Assembly (NCBI RefSeq): GCF_024345975.1
Contig: NZ_JAGQCD010000027.1
Location: 1-45,600 of the forward strand
Reading direction: 5' to 3'
Length of the DNA stretch: 45,600 nucleotides
Origin: Cyanobium sp. Cruz-8D1
GTDB lineage: Bacteria; Cyanobacteriota; Cyanobacteriia; PCC-6307; Cyanobiaceae
Of the stretch, positions 7,777-15,783 are shown one piece after another (within the stretch, counting starts at the first letter, position 1; the number at the start of each line of letters is the position of its first letter). The notes beneath the pieces were generated by a model. The model made no database searches. It saw only the letters and a program-made list of their open reading frames with translations, and was not told where the DNA came from. Position numbers and translations under genes: made by a program.

Positions 7777-8272
7777 TCACCCCGCCCAGATATCAGCAAG
7801 CTGTATCTGCAGAGCATGGAATTCAGGTCCCGCCTCCAGCACAGCGATCCGCTCGAGCCGTCGTGCGTTGGCTTGGTAAGCGGCCATCTTTTGGCGCAGA
7901 GCGCTCAGGCCGCGTGGGCCTTCGTCGCTGGGGCTGGCGAGTTCCACCTCAAGATCGGGGCAGAGGGGAGCGAAGCCGCGGCGCTCCTCAGGGCTGAGCA
8001 CCGAGCCAACTCCTGCGGAGAAGCCTTGCGGCTACGGGCAGGCGACGAAACCCTGTTGAGCTGTCAAACACAAACACCTTCCAGCCGCCCTGAACTCTGG
8101 CGTAGCTCTGCAGCGCAAGCATCAGCGCCGAATGACGCGAACCTGTCTCGCCACCGGTGAGGGTCATGCTGCTCAGGCGGCCGTTGGCATGGAGCTCGAG
8201 ATCGCACACCAGGGCAAACGGCTCCGCGCTCAGGCCTGTGTCCGGCGATGCCGGGGACATGGCAGGCAACAC
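7777..8272 (-). pseudogene. Remnant of a Uma2-family (DUF820) endonuclease-like gene
   Basis: Two pieces in different frames match the Uma2 family, putative PD-(D/E)XK nucleases that are very numerous in cyanobacteria. The upstream piece reads GLSAEPFALVCDLELHANGR and TPTGGETG-like TLTGGETGSRHSALMLALQ, then WKVFVFDSSTGFR. The downstream piece reads LSPEERRGFAPLCPDLEVEL, then ASPSDEGPRGL and KMAAYQANARRL. Between them (about 8000-8060) the frame is lost and the segment that usually carries SPDAS is damaged. The end (ADIWAG) resembles the usual VEIW ending, but the segment before it does not fit. Several lesions make a working product unlikely. Confidence 0.7.
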
Positions 8273-8488
8273 AGCGACACATTCAATTTAGGCTCAGCCC
8301 GTTCCATGACGCTCTCCGCAGCGGCCGGTCCCGCACGAGCGACATCCAGTGACTGTCTGCCAAGCAGCTGAATGCGCCGCGGCTGTTGAACGGGCGACAG
8401 AACGGGGTGGCGGTGCTGATGACACCCGCAGAAAAAACGCTGTACGTCGATCGAGCCAGCAGCCCTGGGCTGGGTCTGTCCCGGGCCT

Positions 8489-9390
8489 TCAGCTTCTGGG
8501 GGCTGCGGAGCTTGCTGCCTGCTCAGGTCCGTCATGGGCGGCCAGCCAGACCGCCAGGTCGGCCGGGCCCTGAAAATCCAGCAGCGCTTCCGCCAGGGCC
8601 TCCAGCCGCTCCAGCGGCAGGGCGTCGATCCGGCTGCTGGTTTCCGGGTTCAGCGGGCCGCAGCGACGGTTCAGCAGACGCATCGTCACACTGCCGCCGC
8701 TTCCTGGCGGCCTTCCTGACGGCCCTCCTGACAGCCTTCTCGGCGGCCTTCCTGGCGACCCTCCGCCAGCCACTCCTGCACGGCGCGCGTCTGGCGGATC
8801 TCTTCCCGCGGAATGCCGGCGATCACCATGATCTCCTCCTCGTTTAACTCGGGAAACCGTTGGATCAGCATAGGCAGCACCACCGTGCCCAGATCGGGCC
8901 GGCAGCTCAGAATCTGACGGCTGCTGACCGCCAGCTCACCCTCTGGGCGCACTGGCAGGGTCAGCAGGTTCAGCAGGGGATCCAGCCGGGGCCGACGGCT
9001 CAGCTCCTCCAGGCTCAGCCGCTGCTGCGGCGTGATCACCAGCACCGCCCAGTGCCTCACCGCGGGATGCTGCTGCAGAAACCGGTACGTCTGCGCCGCC
9101 AGGCGGTGGTGACAGCCTGCGTCGCTCTGCATCTGCACCTCCAGCACCACCACCGGCAGCTCCGGGCTGCCCGTTTTTCCCCAGCCCGTGCTCTCCCGCG
9201 GCCACTGCATACCGTCGAGCCGGTGGCTGAGCTCCTTGAGTTCCAGCGCCGCAAAGCGATACAGCCGGTCACCCGGTTCGGCCGCATCCAGCCCCAGCCC
9301 AGCAGGAATCACCGCAGCGCCCGGCAGCAGCGCCCGGATCAGGTCGGGGACGCCCTTGAACACCTGGTAGTACCAGCGGTCGGTGTTCAC
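8489..9390 (-). pseudogene. Frameshifted DUF2887 / Rpn-type PD-(D/E)XK nuclease-like gene
   Basis: The best start is GTG at 9390, giving MNTDRWYYQVFKGVPDLIRA, the standard beginning of this cyanobacterial family. The open frame upstream to 9522 is not part of it. The nuclease core is visible as LDGMQWP and then PVVVLEVQMQ, an Asp followed by a Glu-X-Gln motif. An EGRQEG-type repeat follows. The frame then stops at 8686, although the usual C-terminus (TMRLLNRRCGPLNPETSSRI to LAVWLAAHDG) is present in another frame. A two-base duplication (GTGTG for GTG, about 8692-8696) explains the break. The truncated 234-residue protein would retain the nuclease core, so partial activity cannot be excluded. 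Members are linked to transposase-like or recombination-promoting nucleases, but cellular roles are poorly known. Confidence 0.75.
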
Positions 9391-9577
9391 GCAGGGGCGC
9401 TCCGGGGCCGCTCGAAAAGTAGCCGCCTGCCACGCCGCCAGGGCGGCAGGGCAGAGCAGGAGATGGCGATGAGGCAAGCGGAGCCAACCCGAACTGAGGC
9501 ACGCATTGCCCCAAGCGTCCAACCGCTTCTGGCTCCTGACCTAAACTGCGCGAAGAGAATGGGTTTTTTGGGCCAGA

Positions 9578-11293
9578 ATGTACGCATCAAGAGAGTCAAT
9601 CAAGGCCACCCTGCTGCAACTGATCAGCAAGCCCGTTTCTGGCAAGACGCTCCACAAGTTGCGCGAGGCCCATGCGGCGATTCTTGACTCTAGAGGGGCA
9701 AGGTTGTACGCAGTAGGGGCTCAATATCAACGTTCACGTCACGGAGAAGGCTTGCATGAACAGCTCGTCACGGAGAAAATAGCCTACGCCATTCCGGCCA
9801 ACCGAATTCTCGCAGAAGATTCCACCCTTTTGACAGTCTGCCGCTACACGCGCGAGCAACTGGGCCTGCCTCTCTTTGCATGCCTCTACTGGATGGAGAC
9901 CCCAAGCCTTCAGCTGCGTTTCCCGTTGCCACTGCGAACCAAGAGCTTCAACAGATGGTGGATCGCAAACGGACTGGAGCATTACAAAGAAGCCGATCGC
10001 GTTCTGCATGCAATAGCAGACACTGACCTGCATCAGCCAGCCGTCCGCTTTGCCGAAAAGCCTTTTGGCGTCAATCTGATCGGGCATGCATACAGCGTAT
10101 TCGGCCTTGGTGAGTATCTCCGCATGATGGCCAAGGCGCTGGAAGCCGCTGACATTCCCTTCGTGGTCGTCGATATTCCCGTAAAAAATGGATCGCCCTC
10201 CACAGATTTCACACTTAGGCCAAAGATTGCTCCCGCCCCCGAGCATCAGCTTTATGCATTTTCCCTCTATTGCATGACAGCATTAACGCACCTTCATACT
10301 GTCATCAAGGAAGGTTGCTCAGATCAAACCTACGAAATCGCAGTTTGGTTTTGGGAGTTTGATCGCTGGCCAAAGCGACTGACCGGCGCCTTAGCTCTTG
10401 CAGACGAATACTGGCCCTGCACGGATCTGATCCATACAGCTCTCACAACAGCCAGGGACTCGGTGGCTCAAGGAGATCCTGCGTTGAGTGCCTGCCAACC
10501 GATCATCACGATTCCACCCGTCGTTGATCTGGGAGGATTCGAAGGCTTCACTACTCCAGCGGCCCGGGCCAACGCACGCAAAATGTTTGAACTGAATAGC
10601 AACGACGTTCTATTCACGTTTTCATTTGACCTCAATTCCATGATCTCACGCAAGAATCCTGAAGCCGTGATCGATGCCTTTCAGATCGCTTTCCCCAAGC
10701 CTTGCCCCTCCAGCCCTTCCGCTCCTTCCGTTGGCCTGGTCGTCAAGTCGTTTCCCCCCAGAAAGCCTGAACCCAGGTGGGAAGCACTCAAACAGCTTGC
10801 TGCGGCGGACCCAAGAATCACCATCATTGAAAAAGACCTGGATCGCCGGAGCATCCTCACGCTCTATGGCTGCTGCGATGCGTTTGTTTCTCTCCATCGA
10901 ACCGAAGGACTGGGCATGGGATTGGCAGAAGCGTTTCAGCTCGGCTTGGACGTAATAGCAACGGATTACGGGGGCAACGTGGATTTTTGTGAGGGTCCTC
11001 TCGCCCATCCAATTCCCTACCGATTGGTACCCGTCAAAGAAGGCGAATATCCAGACCATGAAGGAATGATTTGGGCCGAGCCCGATATGGGCCGAGCAGT
11101 TGAGGCCATGAGGGTCGTCGCAGAAAAACGAATGAAGCAGCCATTCTGCTCACCTGCGCAAATCGCCAATTACAGGGAACGATTCTCAGCCAAGAACGTT
11201 GGTTTGGCCATGAAAGAACGCCTTCATCAAGTTTGGGCAAGACGCCCAGAGATTCAGAAGACTATGGACTGCAGCCATGTAGTCAATCTGTGA
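9578..11293 (+). CDS. Family 4 glycosyltransferase
   Basis: The 571-residue protein has a GT-B layout. The N-terminal half contains GVNLIGHAYSVFGLGEYLRM (164-183), the glycine-rich acceptor-side loop seen in this group. The C-terminal half contains RTEGLGMGLAEAFQLGLDVI (441-460), the E-x7-E nucleotide-sugar motif of GT4 enzymes, followed by ATDYGGN. It probably transfers a sugar from an activated nucleotide sugar to a surface glycan. Donor and acceptor cannot be told from the sequence. ATG at 9578 is the first start in frame. The gene stands alone, facing ndhJ, whose stop is only 28 bases away. No clear terminator lies between them. Base composition is lower in GC than the neighbouring photosynthesis genes, which suggests acquisition. 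Confidence 0.85.
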   Translation: MYASRESIKATLLQLISKPVSGKTLHKLREAHAAILDSRGARLYAVGAQYQRSRHGEGLHEQLVTEKIAYAIPANRILAEDSTLLTVCRYTREQLGLPLFACLYWMETPSLQLRFPLPLRTKSFNRWWIANGLEHYKEADRVLHAIADTDLHQPAVRFAEKPFGVNLIGHAYSVFGLGEYLRMMAKALEAADIPFVVVDIPVKNGSPSTDFTLRPKIAPAPEHQLYAFSLYCMTALTHLHTVIKEGCSDQTYEIAVWFWEFDRWPKRLTGALALADEYWPCTDLIHTALTTARDSVAQGDPALSACQPIITIPPVVDLGGFEGFTTPAARANARKMFELNSNDVLFTFSFDLNSMISRKNPEAVIDAFQIAFPKPCPSSPSAPSVGLVVKSFPPRKPEPRWEALKQLAAADPRITIIEKDLDRRSILTLYGCCDAFVSLHRTEGLGMGLAEAFQLGLDVIATDYGGNVDFCEGPLAHPIPYRLVPVKEGEYPDHEGMIWAEPDMGRAVEAMRVVAEKRMKQPFCSPAQIANYRERFSAKNVGLAMKERLHQVWARRPEIQKTMDCSHVVNL

Positions 11294-11321
11294 ATGCCCA
11301 GCTTAAACTGCCAAGCGAATC

Positions 11322-11879
11322 TTAATAAGCATCCTGCATCTCATAAAAATCAGGCTGCACATAATCCTTCCTCAGCGGATACCCCTTCCAGTCCTCCGGC
11401 ATCAACAGCCGCTTGGGATGGGGATGGCCTTCGTATGTGATGCCGAACATGTCGAAGGTTTCACGCTCCTGCCAATCGGCACCGCGGAACAGGCCGTAGA
11501 GGCTGGGGATGGTGAGGGCGCCGTCGCGGGCTAGGAACACCTTCAGGCGCACTTCCTCCGGGCGCACATCAGCGGGCAGTGGGCCGCTGCCACCGGCCAG
11601 GGCCTCCAGCTGATCCAGCATCGCCGCCATCTTCACCAGGTGATAGAAGCTCACCAACCGGCCACCCGGCCCCTCGTCGTAGCCGCCCTGGCACTGGAGG
11701 TAGTCGAAACCGGAGGCCTTCAGGGCCGTGGCCACCAAGGGCAGCGCCACCGGCTCCACGCCCAACATCTCCACACCGTCATGGTCGGGGCCCAGGGCCT
11801 CAGCATCGAAACCCTGGCCACCCAGCCAGGTGCCGACCGCTCCGGCGGCTGGGGGCGTGAGCGAAGACTCCTCAGGCAT
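11322..11879 (-). CDS. ndhJ: NAD(P)H-quinone oxidoreductase subunit J
   Basis: This is the 30-kDa-type subunit of the hydrophilic arm of cyanobacterial NDH-1, which carries electrons from ferredoxin to plastoquinone in respiration and cyclic flow at the thylakoid. The 185-residue product has the family signatures [24 protein letters not shown] and [20 protein letters not shown]. The ATG at 11879 overlaps the ndhK stop (11872-11874) by 8 bases, so translation is probably coupled. The open frame upstream to 11990 is Pro-rich and lies inside ndhK, so it is not the start. Last gene of the ndhC-ndhK-ndhJ unit. Confidence 0.97.
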   Translation of the reverse strand: MPEESSLTPPAAGAVGTWLGGQGFDAEALGPDHDGVEMLGVEPVALPLVATALKASGFDYLQCQGGYDEGPGGRLVSFYHLVKMAAMLDQLEALAGGSGPLPADVRPEEVRLKVFLARDGALTIPSLYGLFRGADWQERETFDMFGITYEGHPHPKRLLMPEDWKGYPLRKDYVQPDFYEMQDAY

Positions 11880-12615
11880 CGGTGGTAGGGGCGTTGGTGG
11901 TGGCGGAGACGGTGGCAGCCATCGGCAGGCCCGCAGCGGCGGCAAAGGCCGCCTGCTGGGTTTCGGCCCGCAGGTAGGCGCCGGTGACAATCGGATCGAT
12001 CCGCTTCATCTGGTGGGGGATCGTGCAGTAACGGTGGGTGGGCCGCAGGTTGCCGCGTTCGGCGAAGGTTTCGTTGCCCACCTTCTTGCGCAGCTTGATC
12101 ACCGCATCGAAGATCGCCTCGGGCCGTGGCGGACAGCCCGGCAGGTAGAGATCCACGGGGATCAGCTTGTCGACACCGCGCACCGCCGTGGTGGAGTCGG
12201 CGGAGAACATGCCGCCGGTGATCGTGCAGGCCCCCATGGCGATCACGTACTTGGGCTCCGGCATCTGCTCATACAGCCGCACCAGCGCCGGGCCCATCTT
12301 CATCGTGACGGTGCCGGCCACGATCAGCAAGTCGGCCTGGCGCGGGCTGGAGCGGGGCACCAGGCCGAAGCGGTCGAAGTCGAAGCGGGAGCCGATCAGG
12401 GCGGCGAACTCGATGAAGCAGCAGGCGGTTCCGTACAGCAGCGGCCAGAGGCTGCTGAGCCGGGCCCAGTTGTGCAGATCGTCGAGGCTGGTGAGGATGA
12501 TGTTCTCGGACAGGTCGGCGGTGACACCGGGGGCGCCCACGGGGCCGCAGCTGGCTTCTCGCAGATCGCGAAGCGCATCGACGGCCAGGGAGCCTGCAGG
12601 GGGAGTGAGGGTCAT
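11872..12615 (-). CDS. ndhK: NAD(P)H-quinone oxidoreductase subunit K
   Basis: NdhK (PSST/NuoB-type) carries the terminal 4Fe-4S cluster N2 next to the quinone site of NDH-1. The 247-residue product shows the ligand pattern: the Cys pair in [10 protein letters not shown], Cys in [10 protein letters not shown] and Cys in [10 protein letters not shown]. The core from about residue 30 ([20 protein letters not shown]) is highly typical. The C-terminal tail after TGAYLRAET is Ala/Thr-rich and variable, as usual in picocyanobacteria. It lies 13 bases after ndhC and overlaps ndhJ by 8 bases. Confidence 0.97.
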   Translation of the reverse strand: MTLTPPAGSLAVDALRDLREASCGPVGAPGVTADLSENIILTSLDDLHNWARLSSLWPLLYGTACCFIEFAALIGSRFDFDRFGLVPRSSPRQADLLIVAGTVTMKMGPALVRLYEQMPEPKYVIAMGACTITGGMFSADSTTAVRGVDKLIPVDLYLPGCPPRPEAIFDAVIKLRKKVGNETFAERGNLRPTHRYCTIPHQMKRIDPIVTGAYLRAETQQAAFAAAAGLPMAATVSATTNAPTTDA

Positions 12616-12628
12616 GGTGGGGGTGTGC

Positions 12629-12991
12629 TCAGCTCCACTCCAGGGCGCCCTTGCGCCAGGCGTACGCCAGGGCCAGCACCAGGATGGAGATGAAGATCAG
12701 GGCTTCTATGAAGGCCAGCAGCCCCAGCCGGTGAAACGCCACCGCCCAGGGATAGAGGAAGACGGTCTCGACATCGAAGATGACGAAGACCAGGGCAAAC
12801 ATGTAGTAGCGGATGTTGAACTGGATCCAGGCCCCGCCGATCGGCTCCATCCCCGACTCGTAGGTGAGCTGGCGCTCCCCCGCTCGGCTCTTGGGAGCCA
12901 GCAGCTTGTTGGCCACCAGCGCCAGCACCGGGACCGCCGCCGAAATCAGCAGGAAGCCCAGAAAGGCGTCGTAGCCGGAAAGCACGAACAT
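12629..12991 (-). CDS. ndhC: NAD(P)H-quinone oxidoreductase subunit C (NDH-1 subunit 3)
   Basis: This small membrane subunit helps link the hydrophilic arm to the proton-pumping arm of NDH-1. The 120-residue form from ATG 12991 ([15 protein letters not shown]) is the usual length. The open frame extends 8 residues upstream to 13015 without family support. Three membrane segments are visible: about 9-30, 62-82 and 90-110. The conserved loop [20 protein letters not shown] lies between the first two, and [12 protein letters not shown] follows. It is the first gene of the minus-strand ndhCKJ unit and is divergent from rubredoxin, with about 90 bases for both promoters. Confidence 0.96.
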   Translation of the reverse strand: MFVLSGYDAFLGFLLISAAVPVLALVANKLLAPKSRAGERQLTYESGMEPIGGAWIQFNIRYYMFALVFVIFDVETVFLYPWAVAFHRLGLLAFIEALIFISILVLALAYAWRKGALEWS

Positions 12992-13081
12992 CGGCAGACC
13001 CAACCTGGCGCGCATTCTGCCACCTGCCTCCGGGAGCGGGGGTAGCCGTCGATAGAGTCGTCAGGTATGGCCAGGCACGGG

Positions 13082-13444
13082 ATGAGCACGGAACCGCCCA
13101 CCGAGACATCCGAAGCCGTCGTGGACGACCCCGCCAGCCACCGCTTCGAGTGCCGCAGCTGCGGCTTCGTCTACGACCCGGGCGAGGGCGTCAGGAAGCT
13201 GGCGATCCCCGCTGGCACCTCCTTCCTCGACCTCGACCCGGTGGGGTTCCGCTGCCCCGTCTGCCGCAGCCGGGTGGGTGCCTTCAAGGACATCGGCCCC
13301 CGCAACAAGCCCAGTGGCTTTGAGGAGAACCTCAACTTCGGCCTGGGGGTCAACCGCCTCACCCCCGGCCAGAAGAACGTGCTGATCTTCGGCGGTTTCG
13401 CCCTGGCGTTCGCCTTCTTCCTCTCCCTCTACTCCCTGCGTTGA
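13082..13444 (+). CDS. rubA: Membrane-anchored rubredoxin (RubA)
   Basis: The protein binds one iron through two CxxC pairs, CRSCGFVYDP and CPVCRSRVG, and ends with a single membrane helix (about residues 96-116). This form is specific to oxygenic phototrophs and is needed for assembly of photosystem I and/or II. ATG 13082 (MSTEPP) fits the family start; ATG 13067 adds five residues and cannot be excluded. The stop overlaps the ycf48 start by one base (TGATG), so the two are probably translated together. This order before psbEFLJ is conserved in cyanobacteria. Confidence 0.93.
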   Translation: MSTEPPTETSEAVVDDPASHRFECRSCGFVYDPGEGVRKLAIPAGTSFLDLDPVGFRCPVCRSRVGAFKDIGPRNKPSGFEENLNFGLGVNRLTPGQKNVLIFGGFALAFAFFLSLYSLR

Positions 13445-14484
13445 TGTCTGCGCCCCTTCCTCCTCTGCCGGCCGTCCTGCGCCCGCTGCGCCCCCTGATC
13501 AGCCTGGCGCTGTCGCTGGTGCTCGCCTTCGGTCTCACGGGCTGCGTCACCACCGGACTGCCGATGGCGGCAGCCAGCCCCTGGCAGGCGGTTCCCCTGG
13601 ACACCCGCTCCAACCCCCTCGATGTGGCCTTCACCAGCGCCGACCACGGCTTCCTGGTGGGCAGCAACCGGCTGATCATGGAAACCGACGATGGCGGCGC
13701 CAGCTGGCAGGAGCGGGCGCTGGATCTGCCCGAGGAGGAGAACTTCCGCCTGATCAGCATCGATTTCAGAGGCAACGAGGGCTGGATCGTGGGCCAGCCC
13801 GGCCTGCTGCTGCACAGCGACGATGCCGGCAAGAGCTGGAGCCGGCTGCTGCTGGACACCAAGCTCCCGGGTGAGCCCTACCTGGTCACGGCCCAGGGGC
13901 CCAAGAGTGCCGAGCTGGCCACCAGCGTGGGCGCCGTGTACCGCACCGACAACGCCGGCTCCAGCTGGCAGGCCCTGGTGGGTGACGCGGCCGGCGCCAT
14001 CCGCGACCTGCGCCGCAGCCCCGAGGGCGACTACGTGAGCGTCAGCAGCCTGGGCAACTTCTTCGCCACCTGGGAACCGGGCCTGCCCGCCTGGCAGGTG
14101 CACCAGCGGGTCAGCAGCCAGCGGCTGCAGTCGATGGGCTTCCAGCCCGATGGCCATCTCTGGATGGTGGCCCGCGGGGCCCAGCTGCGCTTCGACGGTG
14201 ACCCGAGCACCGCCGAAACCACCGAGAGCGGCGACTGGAGCAAGCCCGTGATCCCGATCACCAATGGCTACGGCTACCTCGACATGGCCTGGGATCCCCG
14301 CGGCGCCATCTGGACCGGCGGCGGCAACGGCACCCTGCTGGTGAGCAACGATGCCGGCGCCAGCTGGCAACGGGATCCGGTGGGCACCCAGCAGCCCACC
14401 AACTTCTCCCGGATCGTCTTTGCTCCCGGCGACAAGGGCTTCGTCCTGGGCGAGCGGGGCGTGCTGCTGCGCTGGATCGGCTGA
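13444..14484 (+). CDS. ycf48: Photosystem II assembly factor Ycf48 (HCF136 homologue)
   Basis: Ycf48 is a lumenal seven-bladed beta-propeller that binds newly made D1 and helps build the photosystem II reaction centre. The 346-residue product starts with a signal peptide and a lipobox (LTGC, Cys near residue 34), so it is a predicted lipoprotein. Repeated blade motifs are visible: DDGGASWQ, DDAGKSWSR, DNAGSSWQ and NDAGASWQR. ATG 13444 overlaps the rubredoxin stop by one base. A TTG one codon earlier is less likely. psbE follows after 87 bases. Confidence 0.96.
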   Translation: MSAPLPPLPAVLRPLRPLISLALSLVLAFGLTGCVTTGLPMAAASPWQAVPLDTRSNPLDVAFTSADHGFLVGSNRLIMETDDGGASWQERALDLPEEENFRLISIDFRGNEGWIVGQPGLLLHSDDAGKSWSRLLLDTKLPGEPYLVTAQGPKSAELATSVGAVYRTDNAGSSWQALVGDAAGAIRDLRRSPEGDYVSVSSLGNFFATWEPGLPAWQVHQRVSSQRLQSMGFQPDGHLWMVARGAQLRFDGDPSTAETTESGDWSKPVIPITNGYGYLDMAWDPRGAIWTGGGNGTLLVSNDAGASWQRDPVGTQQPTNFSRIVFAPGDKGFVLGERGVLLRWIG

Positions 14485-14509
14485 ACTGCGTCCCTCTGTA
14501 ACCAACCCC

Positions 14510-14524
14510 CCGCCGCGCCGGCGG
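14510..14524 (+). other. Small GC hairpin between ycf48 and psbE
   Basis: CCGCCG (14510-14515) pairs with CGGCGG (14519-14524) around a 3-base loop, followed by C-rich sequence rather than a U-tract. It could mark a processing or attenuation point between the assembly-factor genes and the strongly expressed psbEFLJ genes. The GC-rich setting makes a chance origin possible. Confidence 0.3.
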
Positions 14525-14542
14525 CTCCCCCCGGTCGACCCC

Positions 14543-14548
14543 TAGGAT
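14543..14548 (+). promoter_or_regulatory. Possible -10 element for psbEFLJ
   Basis: TAGGAT lies 23 bases before the psbE start, in a suitable place for a separate psbEFLJ promoter. No convincing -35 hexamer is seen at the right spacing. Cyanobacterial photosynthesis promoters often lack one. This is an inference from position and a single hexamer. Confidence 0.3.
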
Positions 14549-14571
14549 TTCCAGGCTGAACGCTTGTCGCT

Positions 14572-14826
14572 ATGGCTGCCGGCTCCACAGGGGAACGCCC
14601 GTTCTTCGAGATCATCACAAGCATCCGCTACTGGGTCATCCATGCGGTGACACTGCCGGCCATCTTCCTGGCCGGTTTCATGTTCGTGTCCACCGGCCTG
14701 GCCTATGACGCCTTCGGCACGCCCCGTCCGGATGCCTACTTCCAGGCCCAGGAAACCAAGGCTCCCGTTGTGAGCCAGCGTTACGAGGGCAAGAGCAGCC
14801 TTGATCTGCGTCTCCAGGAACCATGA
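14572..14826 (+). CDS. psbE: Cytochrome b559 alpha subunit
   Basis: PsbE pairs with PsbF to bind the cytochrome b559 heme in photosystem II. The 84-residue protein has the standard core [21 protein letters not shown]; the His in this segment is the heme ligand at the start of the single membrane helix (about 20-42). The lumenal tail ends [10 protein letters not shown]. The stop overlaps the psbF start (ATGA), which suggests coupled translation for the equimolar heterodimer. Confidence 0.98.
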   Translation: MAAGSTGERPFFEIITSIRYWVIHAVTLPAIFLAGFMFVSTGLAYDAFGTPRPDAYFQAQETKAPVVSQRYEGKSSLDLRLQEP

Positions 14827-14960
14827 CCCAGTCCACTGCCCCCACCACGCCACGCAATTACCCGATCTTCACGGTGCGCTGGCTTTCCGTCCACGCCCTC
14901 GGCATTCCCACGGTTTTCTTCCTGGGTGCCCTGGCCGCCATGCAGTTCGTCCGTCGCTGA
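14823..14960 (+). CDS. psbF: Cytochrome b559 beta subunit
   Basis: The 45-residue protein reads from [10 protein letters not shown] to LAAMQFVRR. It contains [20 protein letters not shown], with the second heme-ligand His at the head of its only membrane helix. It overlaps psbE by four bases and is followed after 7 bases by psbL. The gene is short but the sequence is unmistakable. Confidence 0.98.
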   Translation: MTQSTAPTTPRNYPIFTVRWLSVHALGIPTVFFLGALAAMQFVRR

Positions 14961-14967
14961 GACATCC

Positions 14968-15087
14968 ATGCAGCGCAATTCCAACCCCAACAACCTGCCG
15001 GTCGAACTGAACCGCACCAGCCTTTACCTGGGCCTGCTGTTCGTCTTCGTCATCGGCATCCTCTTCTCCAGCTACTTCTTCAACTGA
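14968..15087 (+). CDS. psbL: Photosystem II protein L
   Basis: The 39-residue product [20 protein letters not shown] to LFSSYFFN is a near-standard PsbL. It is a single-helix subunit at the photosystem II monomer-monomer interface that affects the quinone-binding region. Residues about 17-37 form the membrane helix. It is third in the psbEFLJ unit, with 7 bases before it and 18 bases to psbJ. Confidence 0.98.
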   Translation: MQRNSNPNNLPVELNRTSLYLGLLFVFVIGILFSSYFFN

Positions 15088-15105
15088 TCGGGAGGCACCC
15101 CATCC

Positions 15106-15306
15106 ATGAGCGGCAAGAAATCCTCACTTCCTGACGGTCGTATTCCCGACCGCCTTCCCGATGGCCGTCCAGCCGTGGCCTGGAAAAGTCGCTGGACCGA
15201 AGGGGTTCTGCCCCTCTGGATGGTCGCCACCGCCGGCGGCATGGCCGTCATCTTCGTGGTCGGCCTGTTCTTCTACGGCGCCTACGTGGGCGTCGGTTCG
15301 GCCTGA
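15106..15306 (+). CDS. psbJ: Photosystem II protein J
   Basis: The 66-residue protein has a soluble N-terminal stretch ([20 protein letters not shown]) and one membrane helix (about 36-58, [20 protein letters not shown]), ending GAYVGVGSA. PsbJ is a small photosystem II subunit that influences forward electron flow and assembly. A good ribosome-binding site (GGGAGG) lies 10 bases upstream of the ATG. The last 25 bases overlap, tail to tail, the 3' end of the aspartic protease gene on the other strand. No terminator is evident. Confidence 0.97.
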   Translation: MSGKKSSLPDGRIPDRLPDGRPAVAWKSRWTEGVLPLWMVATAGGMAVIFVVGLFFYGAYVGVGSA

Positions 15307-15716
15307 GTTCCCTTGATGGTCACGGATCGCCGTGCCGTCTTCACCAGGGCGTGGGGAATGTTGGGGCTGCGTGGATCAGGTTCCAACCGTTGACGTGCCG
15401 GGTGCACGATCAGGTCCATGTCTTCCATCGGCACCGCGCCCAGCAGCACTGAATCCCCCAGCACCAGCGCCCCGACGAAACAGGAGCGTCCCTGGTAGGC
15501 CACCCTCACGGGTCCCACGTAGGGAACCTGCATCACACGGCCATCGGCCACGGTGACTTCCCGCAGGGATTCCTGCTCCAGCTGGAGCTGGAGTACCACG
15601 TGTTCTGGAATGCAGAGCATCAGAGCACCGGTGTCGGCCAGGGCTGACACCTCCAGGGGATGGAGTTCGGGCTGGCGCGGATTGCTCAGCTCGATCATGG
15701 CTTGCACGTAGCCCAT
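15282..15716 (-). CDS. Small retropepsin-like (clan AA) aspartic protease domain protein
   Basis: The 144-residue protein has one aspartic-protease half-site, [14 protein letters not shown]. The DTGA active-site motif comes after an N-terminal strand ([13 protein letters not shown]). A later hydrophobic-Gly segment ([15 protein letters not shown]) resembles the conserved end of such domains. Single-domain proteins of this kind would need to dimerise to form the active site. They are common but uncharacterised in cyanobacteria. The gene lies downstream of hisS on the same strand with a 67-base gap. Its final 25 bases run antisense to the end of psbJ. Role unknown. Confidence 0.75.
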   Translation of the reverse strand: MGYVQAMIELSNPRQPELHPLEVSALADTGALMLCIPEHVVLQLQLEQESLREVTVADGRVMQVPYVGPVRVAYQGRSCFVGALVLGDSVLLGAVPMEDMDLIVHPARQRLEPDPRSPNIPHALVKTARRSVTIKGTQAEPTPT

Positions 15717-15783
15717 GTCTTGCTGGAGCAGGTTTTTGAATGTTAGTCATTGAGGCGATCGGAGTCTGTGCAGTCAGCTCCCT

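Noticed and set aside
7208..7879. A 223-residue open frame on the plus strand in the gene-poor region
   Set aside because: The composition is irregular, there are no domain motifs, and it runs into the Uma2 remnant on the other strand. I treat it as chance.
8686..9522. Taking the full open frame to 9522 as the DUF2887 gene
   Set aside because: Family similarity begins only at the GTG at 9390. The upstream 44 residues are unrelated, and the downstream stop is caused by a two-base duplication.
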